Below are positions 8,700 through 18,829 of a stretch of 64,000 nucleotides of DNA, piece after piece. Position 1 is the first letter of the stretch, and every line of letters starts with the position of its first letter. The notes under the pieces are model-generated. The model saw nothing but the letters and a program-made list of their open reading frames with translations, was not told the origin of the DNA and searched no databases. The stretch is from the NCBI RefSeq assembly GCF_029028005.1, contig NZ_JAOTPO010000004.1, positions 186,001-250,000 on the forward strand. Reading direction: 5' to 3'. A program made the position numbers and the translations under genes. The DNA comes from Alkalihalobacterium chitinilyticum (GTDB taxonomy: Bacteria > Bacillota > Bacilli > Bacillales > Bacillaceae_F).

Positions 8700-9752
8700 G
8701 TGTTAGATGTAATTATTCAAAAGCAATTAGATACCTTTGCCCTTGATGTTTCGTTTCAAGCAGAAAAAGGAATTACTGCTATTTTGGGGCCATCTGGTTG
8801 TGGAAAAAGCTTAACATTACAATGCCTTGCAGGACTCCACACCCCTGACAACGGCAAGATTGTTTTACACGATCGTACGCTCTTTGATGCTAATACGAAA
8901 ACAAGGATTAAAACGAGGCACCGAAACATTGGTTACGTTTTTCAAAATTACGCACTTTTCCCCCACTTGACGGTTAAAGAAAACATTGCGTTTGGCTTGA
9001 AGAAGTCCCATAACAAACGGGAAATTGAAGAAAAAGTGGCTGCAATGATTGCTAAAATTCATTTAGAGGGTTATGAGCAACATTATCCAAGACAACTATC
9101 CGGTGGCCAACAACAACGTGTGGCTCTGGGAAGGACATTAATTACAAACCCTGATCTACTGCTGCTTGATGAGCCTTTTTCAGCACTGGATCATCATGTC
9201 AAACATATGCTCGAGCAAGAATTATTAACGATCATTCAGGAAAACTTCTCAGGGGTCGTTCTGCTTGTGACCCACAACATGGAAGAAGCGTATCGGCTGG
9301 CTGATCGAATTCTTCTCTTAAAACAGGGAAAAGTTATTCAGTTTGGTGAAAAACAAGAGTTGTTTCAACGCCCAAGATCGGTTGCCGCAGCGCAAATCAT
9401 TGGCTGTAAAAATGTAATTCCGGTTAGCTCAGTTGATAAAAGGAATGGAGAAATTGAAGTAAGTAGCGGTGAATTGCGGTTGATCGTAAGCAACAACGAA
9501 CCTAGTCAACTGCCGCCGACACATGTAGGTATCCATGCTGAAAACATCGAATTCGTTAGTGAGGCTGGGCCTGCTCCTAATGCCTTTGAATTTGAGATTG
9601 GTGAGATGATCAGTGGCATCAACCAAACGCTCGTTTCCCTAAGAGTAGGTATCCTTGATCTAAGAGCAGTCGTGCCGAATAACCGCTTACAAGCAGCCCT
9701 TACAAGCAAAAAAGTATTATTGCCCCCTGAACATTTATTCTTACTCCACTAA
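8700..9752 (+). CDS. modC: Molybdate ABC transporter ATP-binding protein
   Basis: The 350-residue ATPase starts at GTG 8700 with GGAG upstream. It has Walker A GPSGCGKS near residue 33, a Q-loop in YVFQNYALFPHL, the ABC signature LSGGQQQRVALGR, Walker B LLLLDEPFSALD and the switch His in LLVTHNMEEA. Residues from about 240 on form a regulatory TOBE-type domain with a low-similarity copy of the oxyanion-binding fold. It powers molybdate import with ModB. The operon ends at a palindromic repeat that could also act as terminator. Confidence 0.93.
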   Translation: MLDVIIQKQLDTFALDVSFQAEKGITAILGPSGCGKSLTLQCLAGLHTPDNGKIVLHDRTLFDANTKTRIKTRHRNIGYVFQNYALFPHLTVKENIAFGLKKSHNKREIEEKVAAMIAKIHLEGYEQHYPRQLSGGQQQRVALGRTLITNPDLLLLDEPFSALDHHVKHMLEQELLTIIQENFSGVVLLVTHNMEEAYRLADRILLLKQGKVIQFGEKQELFQRPRSVAAAQIIGCKNVIPVSSVDKRNGEIEVSSGELRLIVSNNEPSQLPPTHVGIHAENIEFVSEAGPAPNAFEFEIGEMISGINQTLVSLRVGILDLRAVVPNNRLQAALTSKKVLLPPEHLFLLH

Positions 9753-9779
9753 CAAAAATAAGGTACCTGCATACATAAT

Positions 9780-9819
9780 GGTACCTGGCACCTTTAGTCC
9801 ACTAAAGGTGCCAGGTACC
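9780..9819. repeat. GGTACCTGGCACC palindrome, copy 1
   Basis: A perfect 19-bp inverted repeat with a 2-base centre, starting GGTACCTGGCACCTTTAGT. An extra half-copy, AGGTACCTGC, precedes it at 9761-9770. It sits between the convergent modC and glpD ends and may stop transcription from both sides. A 22-bp direct repeat containing TTTATTCTATACACCATTTT follows at about 9822-9863. Confidence 0.85.
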
Positions 9820-9890
9820 GATTTTATTCTATACACCATTTTTTTTATTCTATACACCATTTTGTTTACAACTCTTATCACTACGTCCTT

Positions 9891-11570
9891 CTATATGGCT
9901 TTTTGAACTGTTTCTTTACTTCCATCCACTGGGTTTTGTGCGTAGTAGATTTCCGACTCCAGGTAAGTTACGTATTTTACAACTTGCTCTTCCGTCCACT
10001 TTAATTCTTTTTTCATATAAGCAACAATCTCATTTTTCCATTGTTTTACCCATTTCATATTGAAAAATAAAGCACCGGTTCTTCGGTTGAAAAAGTCGAT
10101 CGGCGTTGATACCATTTCTTCTTCAATCCCGTATTTAAGTTGAGCAAAAACTGTAATCGGTAAACGATGAAGGTCCGCATCTTTATTATGATTTTTAATA
10201 ATCTCGTAAACTTTTGTTACATTCGATCCGTATAAGTAGACAAGTCGACTTGCATCTTCCTTAGATAAACCGAGTTTCTCACCTTCTGCAACCATTTTAC
10301 TTACAAAATACTCAAACTGATCAGCTCCGCCAACATCTCCACCGGAAAGCTTTATATGAGCTGTTGTACAAGATTGCGTGTTTCCTAAGTCTTTCCCAAC
10401 GATATCGACAATTCGCTCAGCCATCTTACGGTAACCTGTCAACTTCCCGCCAGCGATTGAAATGAGCCCTGTGTCAGAAAAGAAAATTTCATCTTTACGA
10501 GAGATTTCAGAGGCGCTTTTTCCTTCCTCATGAATTAATGGTCGTAGCCCCGTCCAACTTGATTCAATATCGTCTACCGTTAAATGGACAGTTGGGAACA
10601 TATAATTACACGCAGCTATAATATAGTCTCGATCTTCTTCCGTCATTCGCGGATGAGCAATTTCATCATTATAAAAAGTATCTGTTGTACCGATATACGT
10701 TTTGCCATCTCGCGGAATCGCAAATACCATGCGTTTATCGTTTTCTGTGTCAAAATAGACAGCTTGCTTTAACGGAAAACGACTACCATCAATGACAAGA
10801 TGAACTCCTTTTGTTAAATGCAAATACTTTCCTTTTTTAGAGTTATCTTTTTCACGTAGCGTATCCACCCACGGACCAGCTGCGTTCACAATCTTTTTCG
10901 CATAAATACTATATAGTTTACTAGATAAAACATCACGAACTTTAACTCCGATCACTTTTCCATTTTCGTAAATAAACTCTTCTGCTTTTGCATAGTTAAC
11001 AGCTTTTGTCCCGCGATCTACTGCTTCTTTTAGCACTTCGAGAGTAAGTCGTGCATCGTCTGTACGATATTCTACGTAAATCCCGCCACCTTTCAGTTTA
11101 TCACTGCGAATTAACGGCTCTTTTTGTAGAGTCTCACTTTTAGATAACATTTTACGGCGCTCTTCTTTTCTTACACCAGCTAAATAGTCGTAGACTTTTA
11201 ATCCAATTGATGTTGCAGTTTTTCCAAAGGTTCCTCCTTGGATCATCGGTAACAACATCCATTCAGGTGTAGTTACGTGTGGCGCGTTCTCATATACAAT
11301 CGCACGTTCTTTACCGACTTCTGCCACAAGCTTAACTTCAAACTGCTTTAAATAACGCAGTCCACCATGAACGAGTTTCGTAGATCGGCTTGAAGTACCT
11401 GCTGCGTAATCTTGCATTTCAATTAAACCCGTATGGATACCCCGCACTTGTGCGTCAAGCGCAATACCTGCTCCTGTGATGCCGCCACCGATTACTAATA
11501 AATCCAATGTATGTTTTGACATTTCCTCTAAATAATCTGCACGTTGTTTACTTGAAAAAGCACTTCCCAT
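9891..11570 (-). CDS. glpD: Aerobic glycerol-3-phosphate dehydrogenase
   Basis: The 559-residue flavoprotein oxidises glycerol-3-phosphate to dihydroxyacetone phosphate and passes electrons to the quinone pool at the membrane. The FAD-binding GxGxxG lies at the N-terminus (LLVIGGGITGAGIALDA), followed by the GlpD signature SSRSTKLVHGGLRYL, and KIVNAAGPWVD and GGKLTGYRKMAERIVD further on. Length agrees with Bacillus GlpD. The gene has its own promoter and antiterminator leader and lies downstream of glpF-glpK, completing glycerol catabolism. Confidence 0.95.
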   Translation of the reverse strand: MGSAFSSKQRADYLEEMSKHTLDLLVIGGGITGAGIALDAQVRGIHTGLIEMQDYAAGTSSRSTKLVHGGLRYLKQFEVKLVAEVGKERAIVYENAPHVTTPEWMLLPMIQGGTFGKTATSIGLKVYDYLAGVRKEERRKMLSKSETLQKEPLIRSDKLKGGGIYVEYRTDDARLTLEVLKEAVDRGTKAVNYAKAEEFIYENGKVIGVKVRDVLSSKLYSIYAKKIVNAAGPWVDTLREKDNSKKGKYLHLTKGVHLVIDGSRFPLKQAVYFDTENDKRMVFAIPRDGKTYIGTTDTFYNDEIAHPRMTEEDRDYIIAACNYMFPTVHLTVDDIESSWTGLRPLIHEEGKSASEISRKDEIFFSDTGLISIAGGKLTGYRKMAERIVDIVGKDLGNTQSCTTAHIKLSGGDVGGADQFEYFVSKMVAEGEKLGLSKEDASRLVYLYGSNVTKVYEIIKNHNKDADLHRLPITVFAQLKYGIEEEMVSTPIDFFNRRTGALFFNMKWVKQWKNEIVAYMKKELKWTEEQVVKYVTYLESEIYYAQNPVDGSKETVQKAI

Positions 11571-11614
11571 GTTTTGAACTCCCCTTTTATTTTATCTTAT
11601 GAGGGCATACAAAA

Positions 11615-11698
11615 AGAGACCACAACCTCTCAATTTTTACGCGAACACATAAAAATTGAGTGTTGTGGCCTCTCCTATTCTCCGACCTCAGTATTAAC
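11615..11698 (-). promoter_or_regulatory. glpD leader: antiterminator-type box and terminator hairpin
   Basis: On the minus strand a box containing CGGAGAATAGGAGA (11671-11698 with its TTAATA) is followed by a long hairpin, GAGAGGCCACAAC...GTTGTGGTCTC, and T residues. The same box, CGGAGACAAGGAGA after TTAATA, stands before glpF. In B. subtilis GlpP with glycerol-3-phosphate prevents termination at glp leaders of this design; applying that here is inference. Confidence 0.75.
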
Positions 11699-11706
11699 TT
11701 ATCATT

Positions 11707-11735
11707 ATTATAATTCTATTCGTAATGTTTTGCAA
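11707..11735 (-). promoter_or_regulatory. glpD promoter
   Basis: On the minus strand TTGCAA (11730-11735) and TATAAT (11707-11712) are 17 bases apart. The promoter begins immediately after the glpK stop and feeds the glpD leader. Confidence 0.75.
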
Positions 11736-11741
11736 ACATTT

Positions 11742-13256
<1,515 letters not shown>

Positions 13257-13304
13257 TTATATTCTTCTTATTTTGTTGATACTATATAGTTACTATGATT
13301 TAAG

Positions 13305-14135
13305 CTAAGCAATTACTTTTTCATCTAAAGGCACCGCTTTTAATTGCTTTTGTTTTTCTATTTGAATGGTTAGAAGCAGTACAGCAATAAAGGCTGCACT
13401 AAAATACCAGAGTGCGGAATAGACTATTCCTTCGAAAACAGCCGCGTAAAACAAAGCACCAAGTCCTCCACCGATAATTGGCCCTATGACCGGGATCCAT
13501 GCATACCCCCAATCGGAAGAACCTTTCCCAGCAATGGGCAAAAGAAAATGAGCAATTCTCGGACCTAAGTCACGAGCTGGGTTAATCGCATAGCCTGTCG
13601 TTCCACCTAAAGATAAACCAATAACTACGATAAGAAATCCGACAATCAATGGATTAAGTCCTTCTGTAAATTCATTGGCACCAATTGCTAATAATCCTAA
13701 GACTAACACAAAAGTCCCTAACACTTCACTAAAATAGTTAGATGGTGTATGAGAGATTGCTGGACCTGTTGAAAATACAGCTAGTTTTGCCCCTTGATCT
13801 TCGGTTTCTTTCCAATGCGGATAGTAGTGCAGCCAAACGAGAGTTGCACCAATAAAGGCACCTATCATTTGCGCGATAATGTACAGCTGTACTTCATTCC
13901 AAGGAAATTCACCTACTAGAGCCATCCCCACAGTTACTGCGGGATTTAGATGAGCACCACTGATTGAGCCTACCGCATAAACGGCTGTAGCAACAGCAAG
14001 TCCCCAAGCCATCGAAATGACGATCCAACCACCATTTTCAGCTTTGGATCCTTTCAAGACACATCCAGCAACTACACCTCCTCCTAAAACAATTAAAATC
14101 ATCGTACCAATCAGTTCACCAACAAACGGTAACAT
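13305..14135 (-). CDS. glpF: Glycerol uptake facilitator
   Basis: This 276-residue aquaglyceroporin lets glycerol diffuse through the membrane, where GlpK traps it. Both NPA half-helix motifs are present: SGAHLNPAVTVGMAL near residue 67 and YAINPARDLGPR near residue 190; the Asp after the second Arg is typical of glycerol rather than water channels. Six spans are apparent. The start ATG follows AAGGAGG. It is the first gene of glpF-glpK. Confidence 0.95.
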   Translation of the reverse strand: MLPFVGELIGTMILIVLGGGVVAGCVLKGSKAENGGWIVISMAWGLAVATAVYAVGSISGAHLNPAVTVGMALVGEFPWNEVQLYIIAQMIGAFIGATLVWLHYYPHWKETEDQGAKLAVFSTGPAISHTPSNYFSEVLGTFVLVLGLLAIGANEFTEGLNPLIVGFLIVVIGLSLGGTTGYAINPARDLGPRIAHFLLPIAGKGSSDWGYAWIPVIGPIIGGGLGALFYAAVFEGIVYSALWYFSAAFIAVLLLTIQIEKQKQLKAVPLDEKVIA

Positions 14136-14170
14136 CTATTTACCTCCTTATTTTTACAGAGACAAAAAAA

Positions 14171-14247
14171 GAGATCAGCAAATGAGCTATCATTATAAAA
14201 ATGACAACTGCAAAAACTGATCTCCTTGTCTCCGTCAGAACTATTAA
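14171..14247 (-). promoter_or_regulatory. glpFK leader: antiterminator-type box and terminator hairpin
   Basis: On the minus strand TTAATA then CGGAGACAAGGAGATCAG is followed by a hairpin closed by GAGATCAG/CTGATCTC (14217-14224 with 14171-14178) and seven T. The shared box with the glpD leader marks the probable GlpP target. Confidence 0.8.
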
Positions 14248-14258
14248 CTTGTAAAACT

Positions 14259-14287
14259 ATTAAAACAAAACCTGAAACCGCTGTCAA
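14259..14287 (-). promoter_or_regulatory. glpFK promoter
   Basis: On the minus strand a consensus TTGACA (14282-14287) and TTTAAT (14259-14264) are separated by 17 bases, directly ahead of the antiterminator leader. Confidence 0.85.
14273..14286. promoter_or_regulatory. cre site (CcpA operator) in the glpFK promoter
   Basis: TGAAACCGCTGTCA matches the consensus TGWAANCGNTNWCA at every defined position. It overlaps the -35 box and spacer, so CcpA bound here should block transcription when glucose is present. Confidence 0.85.
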
Positions 14288-14315
14288 TCTATGATTTTAA
14301 AATTTTTTTAAAAAA

Positions 14316-14350
14316 AGGTACCTGGCACCCATTATGGGTGCCAGGTACCT
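14316..14350. repeat. GGTACCTGGCACC palindrome, copy 2
   Basis: A perfect 35-bp palindrome: AGGTACCTGGCACCCAT, one base, and its complement. It follows an A-tract on the plus strand and lies between the htpG end and the glpF promoter; it may serve as the htpG terminator. Confidence 0.85.
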
Positions 14351-14398
14351 TTAATGATTTAAAACTTTAATGTCTTAAAATAATACCAATACTCTCTT

Positions 14399-16279
14399 TT
14401 ACACCATCACCTTACAAATGTCGTTTGTAAATTCGACTGGGTCTTCTATTGGTAGCCCTTCAATTAAAAGCGCTTGATTATAAAGAAGGTTCGTAAACAA
14501 TGTTAGCTTGTCTTTATCCTGCTCAAGCGCATCTTTTAATGACTTAAACACCTCATGGTTGATGTTGATTTCCAGCACTTTATCTGCTTGTACATTTTGG
14601 TTGTTCGGCATCGCTTTAAGAATTTTTTCCATTTCAATGGATACATCACCTTCTGTTGAAATGCAGACAGGATGTGATTTCAAACGTTTCGATGCACGTA
14701 CATCTTTTACTTTTCCAGATAAGATGTCTTTCATGGTATCAAACAGTTCTTTACTTTCGTTTTGCTCTGTTTCTGATTGATCTTCTTTTTCATCCTCAAT
14801 ACCTAAGTCGCCGCTAGAAACTGACTTGAACTCTTTCTCTTTATAAGACATTAACATCTTGATCGCAAACTCGTCGATCTCATCCGTAAAGTATAAAATT
14901 TCATAGCCTTTATCTAATACAATCTCCGTTTGCGGTAACTTTTCAATACGATCATGCGATTCTCCGGAAGCATAGTAAATATACTTTTGATCTTCTGGCA
15001 TTCTCTCAACATACTCAGCTAAGGTAACTAATTTCTTCTCTTTTGAAGAGTAGAACATGATTAAATCCTGTAAGTCTTCTTTATGTTGTCCGAAGTCGCT
15101 ATAAACCCCATACTTCAGTTGTCTGCCAAAAGTTTCGAAGAATTGCTCATATTTTTCACGCTCATCTTTTAATAAGCTTTGAAGCTGACTCTTGATTTTG
15201 TTTTTAATATTTTTAGCGATCAGTTTAAGTTGACGGTCATGTTGAAGGATTTCCCTTGAGATATTAAGTGATAAATCTTCTGAGTCAACCATCCCTTTTA
15301 CAAAACTAAAATAATCTGGCAGCAGATCTGCACACTTATTCATAATTAATACACCGCTAGAATACAGCTCCAACCCTTTTTCAAATTCTGGACTATAGAA
15401 GTCAAACGGCATTTTTTCTGGGATAAAAAGAATGGCATTATAGCGTACCGCACCGTCGACACTAATATGAATATGCTTTGTAGGCTTGTCAAACCCGTAA
15501 TGCTTTTCTTGGTAAAAATTCTCATAATCTTCATCTGTTAGTTCATTTTTATTCTTTCGCCAGATCGGCACCATGCTGTTAATCGTTTGCTCTTCTGTAT
15601 ACTCCTCGAATTCGTTGTCCTCGCTACCTTCTTTCGGTCTTTGACCCGTAACATCCATCTTGATAGGGTAGCGAATGAAGTCAGAGTACTTTTTAATAAT
15701 GCCTTTAATACGGTGTTCTTCTAGATACTCATCATATGTTTCATCTTCTGTGTTTTCTTTAATTTTTAAAGTAATTTCTGTCCCAATCGTTTCTTTTGGT
15801 GCTTCCTCAATCGTATATCCATCGGCACCTTCTGATTCCCATCTGTAGGCAACATCACTTCCGAGAGCTCTTGTTGTTACTGAGACAACATCAGCGACCA
15901 TGAATGCTGAGTAGAAACCGACTCCAAATTGACCGATAATATCGTGGCCATCTTTCAGTTCGTTTTCATTTTTAAAAGCTAACGATCCACTTTTCGCGAT
16001 GGTTCCGAGGTTGTTTTCTAACTCCTCTTTCGTCATCCCGATCCCAGTATCTGTGATTTTAAGCGTGCGGCTCTCTTTATCCGCTTCAACTTTTATGTAG
16101 TAATTGTCTTGGTCAAAATTTAAAGACTCATCCGTTAGAGCTTTATAATAAATTTTATCAATCGCGTCACTAGAATTGGAAATTAACTCTCGTAAAAAAA
16201 TCTCTTTTTGTGAGTAAATTGAATTGATCATCATCTCTAACAATCTTTTCGATTCAGCTTGAAACTGCTTTTTTGTCAT
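14399..16279 (-). CDS. htpG: Molecular chaperone HtpG (Hsp90)
   Basis: The 626-residue cytosolic chaperone has an N-terminal GHKL ATPase domain ([45 protein letters not shown]), a middle domain with the catalytic-loop region [15 protein letters not shown], and a C-terminal dimerisation domain. The ATG at 16279 follows AAAGGGGAAG; an in-frame TTG six codons earlier overlaps that site. It is monocistronic and carries a CIRCE operator in its leader, unlike the CIRCE-free htpG of B. subtilis. Confidence 0.96.
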   Translation of the reverse strand: MTKKQFQAESKRLLEMMINSIYSQKEIFLRELISNSSDAIDKIYYKALTDESLNFDQDNYYIKVEADKESRTLKITDTGIGMTKEELENNLGTIAKSGSLAFKNENELKDGHDIIGQFGVGFYSAFMVADVVSVTTRALGSDVAYRWESEGADGYTIEEAPKETIGTEITLKIKENTEDETYDEYLEEHRIKGIIKKYSDFIRYPIKMDVTGQRPKEGSEDNEFEEYTEEQTINSMVPIWRKNKNELTDEDYENFYQEKHYGFDKPTKHIHISVDGAVRYNAILFIPEKMPFDFYSPEFEKGLELYSSGVLIMNKCADLLPDYFSFVKGMVDSEDLSLNISREILQHDRQLKLIAKNIKNKIKSQLQSLLKDEREKYEQFFETFGRQLKYGVYSDFGQHKEDLQDLIMFYSSKEKKLVTLAEYVERMPEDQKYIYYASGESHDRIEKLPQTEIVLDKGYEILYFTDEIDEFAIKMLMSYKEKEFKSVSSGDLGIEDEKEDQSETEQNESKELFDTMKDILSGKVKDVRASKRLKSHPVCISTEGDVSIEMEKILKAMPNNQNVQADKVLEININHEVFKSLKDALEQDKDKLTLFTNLLYNQALLIEGLPIEDPVEFTNDICKVMV

Positions 16280-16332
16280 AAAAACTTCCCCTTTCAATAT
16301 CCATCAATCTTTTATGTAAGTTCACCTTTATT

Positions 16333-16359
16333 TTAGCACTCATGTAATCAGAGTGCTAA
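16333..16359. promoter_or_regulatory. CIRCE element (HrcA operator) upstream of htpG
   Basis: TTAGCACTC, nine bases, GAGTGCTAA: a perfect match to the consensus inverted repeat. It sits just downstream of the promoter, where bound HrcA would block initiation or elongation. Confidence 0.93.
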
Positions 16360-16369
16360 CTCAATAATT

Positions 16370-16398
16370 TTAATATCATAAAATTAAAAAAGTGTCAA
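16370..16398 (-). promoter_or_regulatory. htpG promoter
   Basis: On the minus strand TTGACA (16393-16398) and TATTAA (16370-16375) have a 17-base spacer, immediately upstream of CIRCE. Confidence 0.8.
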
Positions 16399-16443
16399 TA
16401 TTTTTTTGTGAAAACGGTGGGTACCGCATGAATTCTTCTTCCA

Positions 16444-16872
16444 TTATCTTTTCCCTAATATTTCTTTTACTTTTTCGTCTAGCTGAATGTTTGGGTTTTC
16501 TTTCAGCAGCTCAAGTATAAATTCACGTTCATTAACAGGTGAAATGAGCGTAAAGTCATAGAATTTCCCATAAACAATTTCCAGTCTGTTGATAGACAAT
16601 GCCGGTGCCGATAGGGGATTTTTTGATTTATTAATTTTCGATATATCCCCTATTTTAATCGTTTTTTTAAAAGGACCGTATTTAACTTTAATTTGTTGTT
16701 CTGCCAAAAGATAACCAGTCCCAAACCAAAGCCACATCATAAAACCAGCTATCGGAATAGCGATGACAAACGCAATCCATTCTCTACCTAGTATTGGCAT
16801 CATCAAAGAAACTAGAATGGTTGCCCATATAATAACGCCTAACCATAGATCTTTTTTTGATCGATAATGCAT
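16444..16872 (-). CDS. Bacterial PH-domain membrane protein (SunI-like)
   Basis: The 142-residue protein has two N-terminal membrane spans (LGVIIWATILVSLMM and IAFVIAIPIAGFMMWLW), then a compact beta-rich domain with GTGYLLAEQQIKVKYGPFKKTI and a C-terminal helix (REFILELLKENPNIQ). This is the arrangement of bPH/DUF1200 proteins, which include the B. subtilis sublancin immunity protein SunI. No bacteriocin genes are nearby, so immunity is only one option. A 48-codon membrane-protein gene lies 48 bases upstream on the same strand. Confidence 0.75.
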   Translation of the reverse strand: MHYRSKKDLWLGVIIWATILVSLMMPILGREWIAFVIAIPIAGFMMWLWFGTGYLLAEQQIKVKYGPFKKTIKIGDISKINKSKNPLSAPALSINRLEIVYGKFYDFTLISPVNEREFILELLKENPNIQLDEKVKEILGKR

Positions 16873-16920
16873 TTATCAGCCCTCCTCTATCGCTAAATTA
16901 GTTAACAACATGAGATCTGT

Positions 16921-17067
16921 CTACTTAAGTGGATCGTAATCCTTCGTTTTCTCTACCCACTCTTCATAAAATTTTTCTTTTTCCTTTTTCATTTTAGAAA
17001 GATTGTGGATTAGTATTGGAAGAAACATAACGATGATTGCAAATACCGTTAATAAGCTATAAAACAC
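16921..17067 (-). CDS. Small single-span membrane protein, 48 residues
   Basis: A GTG at 17067 with GCGGGG seven bases upstream opens a frame encoding a hydrophobic N-terminus (MFYSLLTVFAIIVMFLPILI) and a highly charged tail (LSKMKKEKEKFYEEWVEKTK). The membrane anchor plus lysine/glutamate helix recalls the 51-residue product at 4238-4393. It precedes the PH-domain gene and is probably co-transcribed with it. Function unknown. Confidence 0.55.
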   Translation of the reverse strand: MFYSLLTVFAIIVMFLPILIHNLSKMKKEKEKFYEEWVEKTKDYDPLK

Positions 17068-17098
17068 AACAGCACCCCGCTTGATCGGAATTTTAAAT

Positions 17099-17146
17099 GG
17101 TAGCAGGTACCTTTACCACAGCACAGTGATAAAGGTACCTGCTACC
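17099..17146. repeat. Palindromic repeat, GGTAGCAGGTACC variant (copy 3)
   Basis: A 17-bp perfect stem (GGTAGCAGGTACCTTTA) with a 14-base loop containing CACAGCACAGTG. Length (48 bp) and loop agree with copy 4 at 31759-31806, although the arm sequence is permuted relative to copies 1 and 2. A short tandem duplication (CTACCCTTTCTTT twice) follows. Confidence 0.8.
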
Positions 17147-17380
17147 CTTTCTTTGCTACCCTTTCTTTTACCTTTTTCTCTCTTTTATCATTGCAATTTA
17201 CATCCTTGTAATCTTCTTTACGTTCCTACTCAAAATAGGTTTCACTCCTCAAAAAGAGCCACTTGGTGCACTTACTGGAACTCATTTCTTACAAATTTCC
17301 TGACTTCCTCATAATTTCCGTAATTTGAGAAAAACTAAAGAAAAATTTGCATACAAAACCATTTATTAAGGAGAAACTCC

Positions 17381-17593
17381 ATGGAAAATTTTCTTGATAA
17401 CGTCTTAGGTTTTCTGCCACAGCGATCCATTGTTTGGAGCGCTTTAGGATCAGCACTAATCGTCATTGCTTTTCAAAAAGGTACGCAAAAATTACAAGAA
17501 TTTGTGAAATTACCATACATGGAAGAGGAAAATCAACAGAAACGTAAAGAAATCACAGGACAATCCGGGATAGATCAGCAATCGAAGTCTTAA
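17381..17593 (+). CDS. Small protein leading the germination operon
   Basis: The 70-residue product has one hydrophobic segment (SIVWSALGSALIVIAF) between an N-terminal amphipathic part and a charged C-terminal tail. AAGGAGAAACTCC precedes the ATG, and the gene ends 13 bases before gerB. Germinant-receptor operons often include a small 'D' membrane subunit of about this length (GerKD type), normally with two spans. This may be a divergent D subunit; the single clear span and the leading position are unusual. Confidence 0.7.
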   Translation: MENFLDNVLGFLPQRSIVWSALGSALIVIAFQKGTQKLQEFVKLPYMEEENQQKRKEITGQSGIDQQSKS

Positions 17594-17606
17594 AGGAGTC
17601 AAAACC

Positions 17607-18737
17607 ATGAGCAATAAAAAGGATTATGAAATCACTCCCATTGAAATGGGAATTTCCTTAGTATCTTTAATTTTCGCAGTCGGCATATTAACTTTACCAA
17701 GAACTTTAGCGAATGAAGTTGGAACTACAGATGGCTGGATTTCAATCCTTTTAGCAGGACTTATTTCAATTGGCTTTATCTATTTATACACTCAATTACA
17801 AAAAAATTTTCCAGGCCGAACATATCTTCAATTTTTAGCTGAAGGCAAACTAGGAAAATGGGTCGCCAAATTCATTGGAATCCTTTTTATTTTCTACTTA
17901 GGTTTTTTAGTAAGTATGCAAGCGCGGATACTAGCGATGGCGGTGAAAATGTATTTGATCGACCAAACTCCAGCAGAAGTTGTCGTTGCCATCATTCTCC
18001 TTCTCATCACCTATGCAGTATCAAAAGGTATCCAGGGGATTGTACATATTCATCTTATGTTTACCCCGTTTATTTTTGTCGCTCTATGTTTTATCATGGT
18101 GTTCAATTTTAATGAAGCTCAATTTGACCGCCTACTACCCATTATGAGTGAGGGAATTACTCCCGTTTTATATGGCGTTTTACCTCCTATGTTTTCATTC
18201 GCTGGAGTTTTTCTTTTATTCTTTTTTATGGCATATATGAAAGAATCGGATTTACGTTCAGGTACATTAAGCATATTTATGCTTGCAACGACCATCATCT
18301 ATGCTTTTATAACGATTACTGCTTATGCGATATTTGGTCTAGAAATGACAAAGGTAATTACATTCCCTGCCGTTGAGTTAGCAAAGGAGATCGAATTAAT
18401 TGGAGCCTTTATTGAACGATTTGAATCGATTTTCCTGACGATCTATATCATGGCTATTTTTACATCGATGGCCAACATTCTTTTTGTGATCCAGCAAATT
18501 TTCTATGAACAATTTATTCAATCCCTGAAGATGCGATCTTATCTTTCGGCCATTTTACTCTTTTTTATTTTTTTAGTTTCGTTTATTCCTAATTCTATCA
18601 CTGAAGTGGAAAACATCGGAAAATATTTAGCACTATTAGGGGATGGTTTGTTAGTAAGTACATTTATCATCGGCTTTTTAACGGTGTGGATCCGGAACCG
18701 AAGTAAATCTTCTATTGAGAATAATAGTTCTATGTAA
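17607..18737 (+). CDS. Spore germinant receptor, B subunit
   Basis: The 376-residue protein has about ten membrane spans and belongs to the GerAB/KB/BB family, which has an amino-acid-permease fold and holds the germinant-binding site in the spore inner membrane. The opening ITPIEMGISLVSLIFAVGILTLPR is the usual signature of this subunit. The ATG has AAAGGAGT upstream. It is encoded with C and A subunits, in the order B-C-A. Confidence 0.9.
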   Translation: MSNKKDYEITPIEMGISLVSLIFAVGILTLPRTLANEVGTTDGWISILLAGLISIGFIYLYTQLQKNFPGRTYLQFLAEGKLGKWVAKFIGILFIFYLGFLVSMQARILAMAVKMYLIDQTPAEVVVAIILLLITYAVSKGIQGIVHIHLMFTPFIFVALCFIMVFNFNEAQFDRLLPIMSEGITPVLYGVLPPMFSFAGVFLLFFFMAYMKESDLRSGTLSIFMLATTIIYAFITITAYAIFGLEMTKVITFPAVELAKEIELIGAFIERFESIFLTIYIMAIFTSMANILFVIQQIFYEQFIQSLKMRSYLSAILLFFIFLVSFIPNSITEVENIGKYLALLGDGLLVSTFIIGFLTVWIRNRSKSSIENNSSM

Positions 18738-18829
18738 ATCGGTCTGGGCCTTCTTCTAATGTTTAAAGGATACCTGCCACATTAGTTAATAAAGCAACAT
18801 CATTACGAGAAAACAAGGGGGGGTGTAGA

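Noticed and set aside
14508-14780. Plus-strand frame inside htpG
   Set aside because: It is a complementary-strand shadow of a highly conserved gene, without a ribosome site or family features.
17330-17380. Forespore (sigma-G) promoter for the germination operon
   Set aside because: GCATACAAA resembles a -10 box but no -35 with correct spacing could be found.
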